Shown here in pieces: positions 23,471 to 33,700 of a stretch of 62,689 nt of DNA. The DNA comes from a virus, in the IMG/VR virus record IMGVR_UViG_3300009506_000027, positions 1 through 62,689 of that record. The stretch is one strand, 5' to 3'. The position numbers were made by a program, and so were the translations under genes. Position 1 is the stretch's first letter, and every line of letters starts with the position of its first letter. Below the pieces are notes generated by a model. The model was not told the origin of the DNA, did not search any database, and saw nothing but the letters and a program-made list of their open reading frames with translations.

Positions 23471-24018
23471 AGTGGGCGGCTACCGCGCACTACCTCGCGG
23501 CCAGTGAGGAGGGGAAGTGCGATGGCTGTCCACTCGACGGTTTTCCATCATCGGGCCGCGTCTGTCTCTTGGATCCAGACACCTACCCCGTCACCCTTGC
23601 GGACGGCGGGGTTGAGGTGCAAATTGAGTCCAAGGCAGAGATGCTTCCACGTCTGACGGAGTTCACCGAAAAGGTGTTCACCGAACTCAATCGCCCTGGG
23701 GTGGCTGTTCATCCCAGGGCGTTTTTAAGAGTGAAACAGGGGAGGAAGCGGGTTCCCATCTGTCCAGCATCGTTGCCGGTTCCCCGATGGGCCAGGGCGG
23801 TGGTCGAACAGATTTCGATGGACATTTCGGGGATGCAGCCCCGCTTCTTTTACAACGACAGGCCGTGGTTGGAGCAGCCAGCGATCTACTGCGTCTGCTA
23901 CATCGCTGTTACGGAAGCGAAGCAGGTCGTGGACGATTGGCTGGAGGAGCGGAGGAAGAAGCGGGAGCCCAATGAGCAGCGCAGACCCATTCGTCGTCAA
24001 GGTAATCAACCTCGCTAA
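23464..24018 (+). CDS. Tail assembly chaperone, -1 frameshift extension (gpT-like)
   Basis: Read from 23464 after slippage, the -1 frame adds 184 residues to 131 of the short form, for a 315-residue protein. The extension has CDGCPLDG (about 20 residues in) and an aromatic-rich middle (FFYNDRPWLEQPAIYCVC) and ends very basic. An internal TTG at 23569 is open but has no ribosome site, so frameshifting is the better reading. The end overlaps the next gene. Confidence 0.8.
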   Translation, partial: LLKWAATAHYLAASEEGKCDGCPLDGFPSSGRVCLLDPDTYPVTLADGGVEVQIESKAEMLPRLTEFTEKVFTELNRPGVAVHPRAFLRVKQGRKRVPICPASLPVPRWARAVVEQISMDISGMQPRFFYNDRPWLEQPAIYCVCYIAVTEAKQVVDDWLEERRKKREPNEQRRPIRRQGNQPR

Positions 24019-24535
24019 GATCATGCGGAACACGCGGGAGTGGTTGCGCCTGTCTGGCAACCGTATCGCCAAAAGGATGATTAAGAACATTGACAAGGGG
24101 GTGAACGCCTACCCCTTCGTGGCGAAGGGCGCTCCCCTGATCGCTGGCACTATGAGGCCCCTCGCCACCCCCACCATCAACATTCGCCAAGAGAACGGCC
24201 ACTCCAGCACCAAGCCCTATTTCGAGACAGGGTACACCCGTGACCATATCGGGCCGCATGATCTCACCGATACATCCGTTTTGGTGGGCGGTACGGACGT
24301 AAAGGCGCAGCGGTGTATCCTCCTGAACTATGGTACGGACTGGGTCGAACCCGGACCCATGAAGATCATCCGGCAGAGACTCCATTCCAGGATGCCCAGC
24401 ACCGACATCCCCGCCAGGAATCCTATCGGCTACACCCAGGAGGATGCCAACGCGGTCTTCGCGTTCTGGCACAAGGCGTTTATGACGGGTGACACCACGA
24501 GCAGCCGGATGGTTATGACCATCCCGTCCATCTAG
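23972..24535 (+). CDS. Minor tail protein (putative)
   Basis: 187 residues, beginning inside the frameshift extension. Basic helical N-terminus (REWLRLSGNRIAKRMIKNI), then a beta-rich part with many Gly, Pro and Thr. It stands between chaperone and tape measure. Its role in the tail cannot be derived from motifs. Confidence 0.5.
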   Translation: MSSADPFVVKVINLAKIMRNTREWLRLSGNRIAKRMIKNIDKGVNAYPFVAKGAPLIAGTMRPLATPTINIRQENGHSSTKPYFETGYTRDHIGPHDLTDTSVLVGGTDVKAQRCILLNYGTDWVEPGPMKIIRQRLHSRMPSTDIPARNPIGYTQEDANAVFAFWHKAFMTGDTTSSRMVMTIPSI

Positions 24536-24543
24536 GAGCAGCC

Positions 24544-27360
24544 ATGCCAAGCACCGACATTGTCATCAACTTGGGAGGGTCCAAGGCGGCGACCATCAGG
24601 GACCGTGCGGCTGCTCTTGAACAACTTGCTATGGCGGTGGGTGCGATCAAGACGGCGTTCTCAAACGCGCCGTTCACCCAGGCCACGGGTGGGATGAAAA
24701 ACTTCAACACGGAGATCCGCAAGGCCACTACCAGTACCAAGAAGTACGGGACCGCAGCCCAGAACGCTGGCGAGCGTACTGACCGATTCGGCACCAAGCT
24801 CGGGAACGCGAGGAACGCCCTGGACAGGTTCCGGCTCCTCTTCATGCGTATGGTGCGGATTATGACGGCCTTCTTCATTATCAGCACTGTCACCCGCCTG
24901 GTGAGGGACTTCGTTGAAACGATCACCAAGGCCCCGATGCAGATGGAGCTTTGGAACAAACAGCTTGTGGTCCTGAGCGGGAACGCCACGCTCGCCGCCC
25001 AGCGCCTTGAATTGCTGAAGAAGGTTGCCATCGAAACTCCGCTGGAGCTTCCCGACCTCTTCCAGGGGCTCACCACGTTGCAGGCGTTCAACGTGGAGAT
25101 TTCCGACAAGACGCTCCCCCTCCTCACCGACCTGGCTGCTGTGTCCGGTCGGACCTTCCAGGAGGTTGCTGAGGTGGTGGGCAAGGTGATCGCTGGGTCG
25201 CCCACAGCCATCACACGGTCGCTGCCGACCCTCGCCATCAACCCGATGGAGTTCAAGGCGCTCGCTGCGGAGCTTGGCTCTCGTTCCGAGGCTCTATTCC
25301 AGATCATCCGAGAAAAGTTTGAGGGCTTCGCCAAGGAGTCCGCGACCACCGTGATCGGCGTGATCTCCAACATCAAGGACGCCTACTTCGTCATCATGGC
25401 CGACATTGGGGACGCGCTGATGGCTCCCCTGCGCGAATCCACCAACGCCATCATGGCATGGCTTCAGGAGATCCGCACCAGCCCAGCGAAGCTCCGTGAG
25501 TTGCAGGACAAGGTGATGCTGGTGGGGGACGAAATCTTCCGCTTCGTGAAACACGTCTGGGACGCGGTGATGGCTATGAAGGAGTTTGCTGATAAGATCG
25601 GCGGCGTCACTACTGCCATCAACGTGTTCCTTGGGTTCCTGGTCGGGAGGGCGATCGCGGCTAAGCTAGTCGCCCTCGCCTCGGCTGCGAGGGAGGCGGG
25701 GACGGCTATGGCCTTCCTCCAGGGCGCGATCAACCCGTACCTCCTGATTGGTGGGATCGTGGTAGCCGGGATTGCCTACTGGATCTCCAAGATCAACGAG
25801 CAGAAGGACGCGCTGCGGCTCCTCACCCTGCGCCAGTACGAATATGCCAACGAGCTTCAGCGCACCAACAATATGCTGGCGAAGAACATCCAGATGGTGG
25901 ACGCGCAGAAGCGTGCCAACCAGGCCGGGACCATCTACAATATGGCAGACGAACTCGCTGCCGCAGCCACCGATGCTGAGAAACTGAAGACCCTGATCGG
26001 GGCTGGCGGTCGGGCGGTGGCGGCAGCGCTCCCCGGCCCGCTCGCGGATGAGGCTACCGAAGCCATCAACCGGCTGATCGCCAACGAGGTGCGCCTCAAC
26101 GAACTCCAACAGAGGATGCAGAAAAATCCGGCGACGGCCCTGCTCCACGAGGGGACCTATAACTCCCTGCTGGAGCGTCGCGGGGAACTGATTGGAGAGT
26201 TGGTAGAAAAGTATCGGCTGGCCGGGGACGTGATGATCGCGGACGCCTTCCAGATCATGGCGGCGATGGAGCCCCCGATCCCGTCCATGGGTGAGGGGAC
26301 GGGGGACGATACCGACAAGATTGATAAGCTGAAGGAGTTCCTGAACTTCTGGAAGGACGGGCTCGTGGATCCCATGTCCACCCAGTTCGATATTCTGCAA
26401 TCGAAGTTCGATGCGGGCCTCATCACCAGCGAGGCTGCGCGTGAACAGACGGCGCGGCTGCGGGGGCTCGCTGAGTTCTGGAGGAAATTCTTCCTCGACC
26501 AGCAGAATCCCCTTGTCCAGCAAGTTGGGGTAACGCTCACCCCGTTGATTGGGAACATGGATCAGTTCACAGAATCGCTGGATGATGAAATCACGGGTGC
26601 CTTCCAGGAGCGCTTCACCGACATCAAGCTCCAGATCGAGTTGGGCTTGGAGCCCGAGGCGGCTACGGCTGCTCTCACGGCGCTGAAGGAAGAGATCGTA
26701 GCCAAGATGGAGGGCCTTGGCGACGATCTCACTCCTGAAATGCAGAAGGCGTTCAACACCATCATCACGGGGATCAACAACGCGATTGATAGCCTGAAAC
26801 CCGAGGACCTGAGCCAGGCGTTTGAGCAGACCCTTCGGATGGTAATTAAGCAGGGCGCGGACGTCATGGCCGAAGCTCTCGGCTCCCTGATTGCAGGGGA
26901 CGCTGGTACGGGGCTGACGCAGGCGATGGGCAAGATGTTCGCTGGGGCCCTGAACATCATGGGCGACGCGATGATCCAGATTGGTACGGGAGCCCTGCTG
27001 ATCCAGAAGCTCTTTGAAAACATCACCAGCCCCGCCGCTGCCGCAGCCCTGATTGCTGGCGGTATCCTGCTGAAGGCGTTCGCCAATGCTATTGGGTCGA
27101 AGATGGGCGACGCGATGAAGAACGGTGGCTCTAGCGCTGGGTCGGCTGGGTCGGTCGGGCCGCTCAACTACCCAGAGTTCAGTGCGGGTGCTTACGGTGA
27201 CAAGCGGTCCTGGTACGTGGAGATCCACGCGATTGATGCGCAGAGCTTTGAGCAGGCGCTCGCCAACAACCGCGCAGCGTTTGGTCGGCAGATCGCGCAG
27301 GTAGCCCGTGACGACAGGTCTACGGGCGGTCAGGCTTACGGTGCCTTCCAGCCAGCATAG
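24544..27360 (+). CDS. Tape measure protein
   Basis: 938 residues, the longest helical protein of the window. Hydrophobic segments lie at about 95-125 (MRMVRIMTAFFIISTVTRLV), 360-410 (INVFLGFLVGRAI, YLLIGGIVVAGIAYW) and 840-860 (AAAAALIAGGILLKAF); the rest is helical with Gln/Glu-rich coils. This layout and the place after the chaperone gene identify it. Its length sets the tail length and it may help DNA cross the inner membrane. Confidence 0.9.
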   Translation: MPSTDIVINLGGSKAATIRDRAAALEQLAMAVGAIKTAFSNAPFTQATGGMKNFNTEIRKATTSTKKYGTAAQNAGERTDRFGTKLGNARNALDRFRLLFMRMVRIMTAFFIISTVTRLVRDFVETITKAPMQMELWNKQLVVLSGNATLAAQRLELLKKVAIETPLELPDLFQGLTTLQAFNVEISDKTLPLLTDLAAVSGRTFQEVAEVVGKVIAGSPTAITRSLPTLAINPMEFKALAAELGSRSEALFQIIREKFEGFAKESATTVIGVISNIKDAYFVIMADIGDALMAPLRESTNAIMAWLQEIRTSPAKLRELQDKVMLVGDEIFRFVKHVWDAVMAMKEFADKIGGVTTAINVFLGFLVGRAIAAKLVALASAAREAGTAMAFLQGAINPYLLIGGIVVAGIAYWISKINEQKDALRLLTLRQYEYANELQRTNNMLAKNIQMVDAQKRANQAGTIYNMADELAAAATDAEKLKTLIGAGGRAVAAALPGPLADEATEAINRLIANEVRLNELQQRMQKNPATALLHEGTYNSLLERRGELIGELVEKYRLAGDVMIADAFQIMAAMEPPIPSMGEGTGDDTDKIDKLKEFLNFWKDGLVDPMSTQFDILQSKFDAGLITSEAAREQTARLRGLAEFWRKFFLDQQNPLVQQVGVTLTPLIGNMDQFTESLDDEITGAFQERFTDIKLQIELGLEPEAATAALTALKEEIVAKMEGLGDDLTPEMQKAFNTIITGINNAIDSLKPEDLSQAFEQTLRMVIKQGADVMAEALGSLIAGDAGTGLTQAMGKMFAGALNIMGDAMIQIGTGALLIQKLFENITSPAAAAALIAGGILLKAFANAIGSKMGDAMKNGGSSAGSAGSVGPLNYPEFSAGAYGDKRSWYVEIHAIDAQSFEQALANNRAAFGRQIAQVARDDRSTGGQAYGAFQPA

Positions 27361-27369
27361 GAGGGATAG

Positions 27370-27789
27370 ATGGCGGTAGACTATAATCCGGGGACCAACC
27401 CCTTCGACCCCCAGGACGATTTTCCGTCCACAGCCACCGGGGTCGTGCTTCCTGGTGGGGTAGACGCCGTGGAGGCCGACTACTCCTACATCGGAAGTGT
27501 GGACTTCAAAACAATCATCAACGAGTCGTGGGGTGGGAAGGAAAAAAGGACGGCCCAGGTCCCGGCGAGGCTTCGTTTCAAGATCATCTACGACCAGCTT
27601 ACGCCGACCGACGCCAACACTCTCTGGAACCATTACCTGGCGCAGGAGGGCCAGCTTTACGCCTTCAGCTATTTCGAGTATCTGAGCGAGGAGGAGTTCT
27701 CCGTCCGGTACAATATGCCGTCCATGGACAGGGAAACCTTCCTCTATGAGGCCGAGAAAACCGGCATCGAACTCATCCAGGTGTTGTAA
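27370..27789 (+). CDS. Minor tail protein
   Basis: 139 residues, AGGAGG before the start. Beta-rich with an acidic, Tyr-rich character (YNPGTNPFDPQDDFPS, YAFSYFEYLSEEEF). It precedes the tail-tip gene directly (TAATG overlap), where distal tail proteins lie. The exact homologue is not determined. Confidence 0.6.
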   Translation: MAVDYNPGTNPFDPQDDFPSTATGVVLPGGVDAVEADYSYIGSVDFKTIINESWGGKEKRTAQVPARLRFKIIYDQLTPTDANTLWNHYLAQEGQLYAFSYFEYLSEEEFSVRYNMPSMDRETFLYEAEKTGIELIQVL

Positions 27790-30700
27790 TGCGAAGCCTC
27801 AGTAGCGCGATCCAGGCCATTCTCGCTGCGGACCAGCAGCGTCCGGTCACGACCGTCAAGATCACCTTGCGTGACGTGGGGGCGACGGAGATTTACGCGG
27901 CGACCCATGAGGTCACAATCTCCTCCCAGCCCTACACGGGAGATATGCTTGGGCTCCCCAGGATCGTGGTGAGCGAGGAATCCGGGATTGACCATATCGT
28001 TGTCCAACTCGCCAACGCAGACTGGTCGTACTCCTCATACCACAACCAGAACGACTTCGACGGCGCGACCGCAGAGGTCAACCAGTATTTTGCCACGGAC
28101 GCCGGATACACCACGTTTGAGGGTCCGGTCCTACTCTTTTCGGGTACGATCTTCCGGCCCGAGGTCAATGCTCAGGTATTGACGCTCAACGTTATGGCCG
28201 ATGCCCGGATGGCAAGGGGCGGGAGCCTCGGGCGCACGATCACAAACCACTGCGGGTGGTTGTTCGGGAGCACGGACTCCAACTGCGGCTACACCTACTC
28301 CGCGCAGGTGGCCTCCGGTGGATCCTACAATGTCGGTGACTGGGTGCCCCTTTCCGGATCGCCCGCTACGGACCAGGATGGTGTGGCGCTGACCGCCGAC
28401 ACCATGGCGAACGTACCAGCGAACTACATCAAGATCATGCGCGGAAGTCCAACGGGCACAGAGATTTACACGAATCTCTACATCGCGTCGTCCGATCTGG
28501 ATAACTCGCAGATCAAGTTGGGCTACAATTTGGAGGATGGCCCGCTTCCCCCTTGGTCGCTCTCTGCCGGGGACTATATCGTCTACGTTGGTTGCCCACG
28601 CGACACAATCCGCGAGTGTGCGCGGCGTTGGCAGTTCGGGTCAGCGACCCGCCAGCAGGATAAGTTCGGCGGCTTCGACTACAACCGAGACAAGATCCTC
28701 CCCTACGCCAACCCGAAGCAGGGTGTGGTGGCGCAGATGAGCGGGGTGATGGGGGAGATCGTCCCCATCCCCTACGGATCCCGGTGGACGACCCCCATGA
28801 TCCTCGGCCTCCACCACCGCGCACATGGAGGGAACGGGGCCTGGGCTGCGTGGAACTCCACCAGGGACGGCCCGTTCGTGGTCTGCATCATCGGTGAGGG
28901 CCCCCTGGATACTGGCATTGAAACGATTGAGGACGACATCATGCTGGACGGTGCGCTGATCCGCGCCACCCAGTATTACGTCAACCAGGACTGGGAGGAT
29001 AAGTTCGATGTGCAGACGGGGACCACCACACAGGCCCCCTCGGACTTCTTCCCCATGTGGGACACCGACCACAACCTGCCTGGGTTCTCCGCTCTCAGGA
29101 ACATCGGCTATTTCATCCAGGAGCTTCCCGAGAGCTACGACGTCCAGCCCCACATGACCAACGAGTTGTGGGATCACTTCAATCCACCGATCGGCAGCAC
29201 GGATTGGGGATCCCTGAAGCCAGCGTCCTCCTACTTCACCCGCACGCGGTATTGGTCGGTCGCCACCCCCGACATACAATGCAAATACAAGGGGAAGAAG
29301 GTTCAGAAGTACGTGTACTCCGGTGGCGTACCCACGACCGATGCTTACGAATACTCCCGCAACCCCGTCTGGCAGATCCTCGACGTCCTGACGGCGAGCT
29401 ACCGCACGGACGACAGCGATCAGTGGTCGGCTGGCCTTGCTACCAGTGAAGTAGACCTCGGCTCCTTTATCGACTGGGCCGACTACTGCGAGGAGCAGAT
29501 TGACGTCTACGACTACGACGGTAGCAGCATCACGGTTGACCGTTATGTGTCGGACTTCTACGTCAAGTCCAGCAAGAGGGGCGAGGTCCTGGAAGCCCTC
29601 CTCCTCGCCTGCCGTGGTGCCCTGGTGGCGCGGGACGGCAAGGTGGGGATCGTGCTGGACGCGCCGCTCGGCGGTACGGGCACCGTAACGGGCGCTACAA
29701 GCACTTCGATCACCGAAAGCACCCGTGACGGCCTGACGGACGCCTCGTGGCCCACAGGGGGCGTCAGCGGCCTTCTGACGGGCCGGTACCTGAAGATGCT
29801 TACTGGTGCTGCGGCTGGTGATGTTCGCACCATCACCTCCAACACCGGGACGACGATCAATGTCTCCGCGTCTTTCAGCACAACGCCCAGCCCCGGTGAC
29901 ACCTACGCCGTCTACGCCGTCGAACTGAATACGGACAACGTGGGTCCGATCCGGGTGGGACACAAGAAGCCCCTCTACGAACTCACGAATCAGGTGATCG
30001 CCAGCTACGAGTCCACCAAGGACCAGGGCAGGCAGGCCACCATCCCGATTCCAGACACCTACGAGGACGACCAGGGCGACTACCACTTCGACAAGTTCGG
30101 CCTGAACGAACGGAAGATTCAGATGGACGCCACGACGGAGTGGCAGCAGGCCGTTCGGAACGGATGGTATGAGCTTCGGAGGGAACTGGATCAGAACTTT
30201 GAGTTCATCATCGAAGGTCTGAATATCGAAGGGCTGGCGGTGGAGGTGGGGGACGTGGCCCTCATCAACCACGACATTAGCGGGATCACCAACGAAACGG
30301 TTCGGGTTACGAGGGTCGAGGACAACGGCAACGCCACCTACTCCCTGGTCTGCGAGCTTTTCCGGGACCATGTCTACCTGGATTTCCCCACCGACGATTT
30401 CGATTCGGTGGACATTTCCTCCAACCTGATCCCGCCCCACGGCGTTCCTTCCCATGTGACCGGCGTGACCATTGACCACTACGTCGAAATGGACAACGAG
30501 GCTCCTTGGGTCGTGGTAGAATGGGAGCAGCCTGGCTGGCCGTATCGCAACTGGTCTGTCGTGATTGAGTCCCGTTTCCAGAACCCGCTGACGGAGGTGT
30601 GGGGAGACTGGGAGGAGATCGGCACATCCATCACGACGAAGTTCACCTTCCGCTCCGCTCGCCTCGGCATGATTGAGGTACGTCCCACCTTGATGAGCGC

Positions 30701-33700
30701 GGTGGGCGTGAAGGCGAACGACCCCCTGGAGAACGGGACCTCCTCGGGCGGGAACACCTCTACCACGTTGAACGACACTACTCGTGCCTGGGACATCAAC
30801 GCCTGGGACGGGTGCTATGTGAGGATCACGAGCGGGACCGGGGACGCCAACGACCCGAAGGAGATCGTCAGCAACACAGCAACAGAACTGACGATCAACG
30901 GCACCTACCCGTGGAGCCCCACCCCTGACGGAACATCCGTTTACGAAATCTACGTGCCCTCGCCCGAGGTACAGGAACAGATCACCGCTGGGATTGGTTA
31001 CGGCTTCCCCTTCCTGGACGAAGACGATGGCGACCTTTTCCTGCATCCAGGATGGCAGCTTGGCCTTGCCTGCAAGTACCTGGACTCTGACACCGCTCCT
31101 ACGCTGAACGACGTAATCACGACAGGAACGATCCTCACGGCTGATGGAGCACCAGAGGACGGCACAAACGTCCACACGTTCACCACAGACGGGGAGATCC
31201 GGTACGTCGGTATCGTTTACTACCTGGACGAAGCCTGCACCCAGGGCGAGAGCGGCCTGACTGTCCTCCGGTATACCTACCACGAGGCAGACAACAACCC
31301 CAAGGTGGTGTGGTTCCCCTACATCCCGGACACTGTTGGATACGAGGGCGCACGGTTCGTCGCTACCGACGACAGCAGCCAGGTCAACTTCGGGTACGAC
31401 ATTATCACCGAGGGCGACCCGGATCCGACGTGGCCTGGCGACTACACCATGTCCGGGTTGGTTGCCGACCCCTATGTGGAGGACATTGAGGTACCCAAGC
31501 CCGCCGAGGGCGCGACCCGCAAGGTAATCCTGTTCAACTGCGTGGATGCTGACGGCAGAACCTTCCGGCCAACGGACGATCCTGGGCGCGTTTACATTGA
31601 CGGGAACTCGCGGCCCAGCGGCTACTGCACCTACGACATTGAGCCTGATTATACGCCCGTCATTACACCGCAGGCGATTGAAACGGATACGCAGTCCTGG
31701 CGCTTCCGGGTAAAGAAGACGAACATCGGCTCCGAAGCGTGGGACGCGATCTCCTGGGACGATCTGACCACCGGGGAATACTCGGGGAACACTTTCGAGC
31801 CCCAGTACATGACCTCCTACGTCCTCACCGAGACTGAATGTCTCAACGTGGAGGTCGTCTTCTTGAGAACGTCGGCAACGGACGACACCACCCAGTCGCT
31901 CTCCATGAAATCCGAGGCGATGCGGTTCACGGTCTACCCGTTCTTCGACACAGTTGTACCAACCGTACAAGCGTACCCAGGACAGGTCGGCTCCGTGGGG
32001 AACCTCTACCTGGTCATCAACGACCCCAAGGGGTTCACGGTCGAGACTGCGTTCAAGGCGGTAGAGGATTGGGACGGCGAGGACTTTGACGACCCGACCG
32101 ATGGAAGCTGGAACCGCGACACCATCGTACCCTACAACCTGACCGAGACAGTCAACCTGGGCGAGGACCACAACAGCCTGATCGCCTGGGCGGTGGGGTA
32201 TGACCTTGGCGACGGGAACGGCACCGTTTACATCCAGGGCTCCAACATCTTCGACCTCGACAAGATCCCGGTCGTGTTCGGTGCCCTGCACGTCAATGCT
32301 AATGGTGACGTCTACCTGTCCGCGAACGGCAGGGAGGACCTGAAGTCCATCCAGTATCTCACCTCCACCACCTCCATGCCTGGGGACGTGTCCGGTGGTA
32401 CGGTGGTGAATGGGCGGTCCACCAACACCCTGGTCTACTCTGGCCTCACGGATGGCTCTACGCTGTATATCCGTGTGCGTGGCTACAACCTCGTGGGTGG
32501 GGCTGTCGGTGGTGGTGATGAGTCAACCGAAGACTGGCTGGGCCAGGTCACGAATATGCACTCATCCCAGATTCCTGGGGTGAAGGTATACAAGTCGCAG
32601 AGCGGTTCTACCGGCACGCTGAACATCCTGGTGGACGACCCGGACGGGGTGCAGGTGGCGAGTTCGTTCCAGGACCAGTCTGGCGGCGGGGATTTCAGCC
32701 TTTCGTCCGACCCGACGACATGGTCCGGGTACGACAACTCCTCGCCCTATGACACCAGCGACACCGTGACCCTGGTGGACAAGCACACCAGCTTCATCGC
32801 CTGGGCCGTTGGGTACGACCTTGGTGGCGGGACTGAGTGGATCACCGGCACGGAAACATTTGATATTGATGAGAACCCGTCCGGGACCGGGACCGCTGTT
32901 GTGTACTCCAACGGCAACGCCTCCTGCGACCTGTTCGGTGATGAAGACACGGCGTCGTGGAAGGTGGCGGCATCCGTGACCTCCTTCCCCACCGCGACAA
33001 CGGTGAGGGCGCAGACCGCCGACGATGGGCAGAGCCTCACCGCGTCGGACATTGGCACGCTGGTATCGGCATCAAACGGTGACACCATCTACTACTCGGC
33101 CTTCCCGTACTCCTCCACCGGAGGCGGCGGGACCGAGGGTGCGATGGTGAATTTCATCGGGAACTACTTCGACACCGACACGCTGCCGACCGATCCGGTT
33201 GCCCCGAAGGCGTTCGTGGTACCCAGCGTATCGGGCTCCACCGGCACCTTGGATCTGACGGTGCGGGACGAATACCTGTCCGTTACGGCTATCGAAAAGC
33301 GAACGAAGCAGGGCAGCGGCGCGTGGAGTTCGTGGAGCAGCCTGACCGGGGGCACGGGGACCATCGGTGTAGACGAAGACCTCACACGCTCACAGACCGT
33401 CACGATTGAGGAGAAACACAACTCTGAAATCGGTATCAGGATCGCCTGGACCGATGAACTCAGCGCCACGCGGTACACCTACTTCAGCCAGACCTATGAC
33501 CTGAACGTCATCCCCTCCGTGGTTTGCGGACTTTCCCTGACGCTGTCGAAGGTGTACCTCGCGTGGATCGGTGACGATGACCTGGCCTCCATCACCTACA
33601 AGACGTCCACCTCTGCCATGCCCGTGGACGTATCTGGCGGGACGACGGTGGACGGGCGCACGGGGGACGAGCAAGACCTCGGCACCCTGAACCGTGGCGA

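Noticed and set aside
28641-32291. 1216-codon minus-strand frame
   Set aside because: Fully antisense to the tail-tip gene; its open state follows from codon bias of the real frame. Composition is atypical (many Arg, Gly, Val, His).
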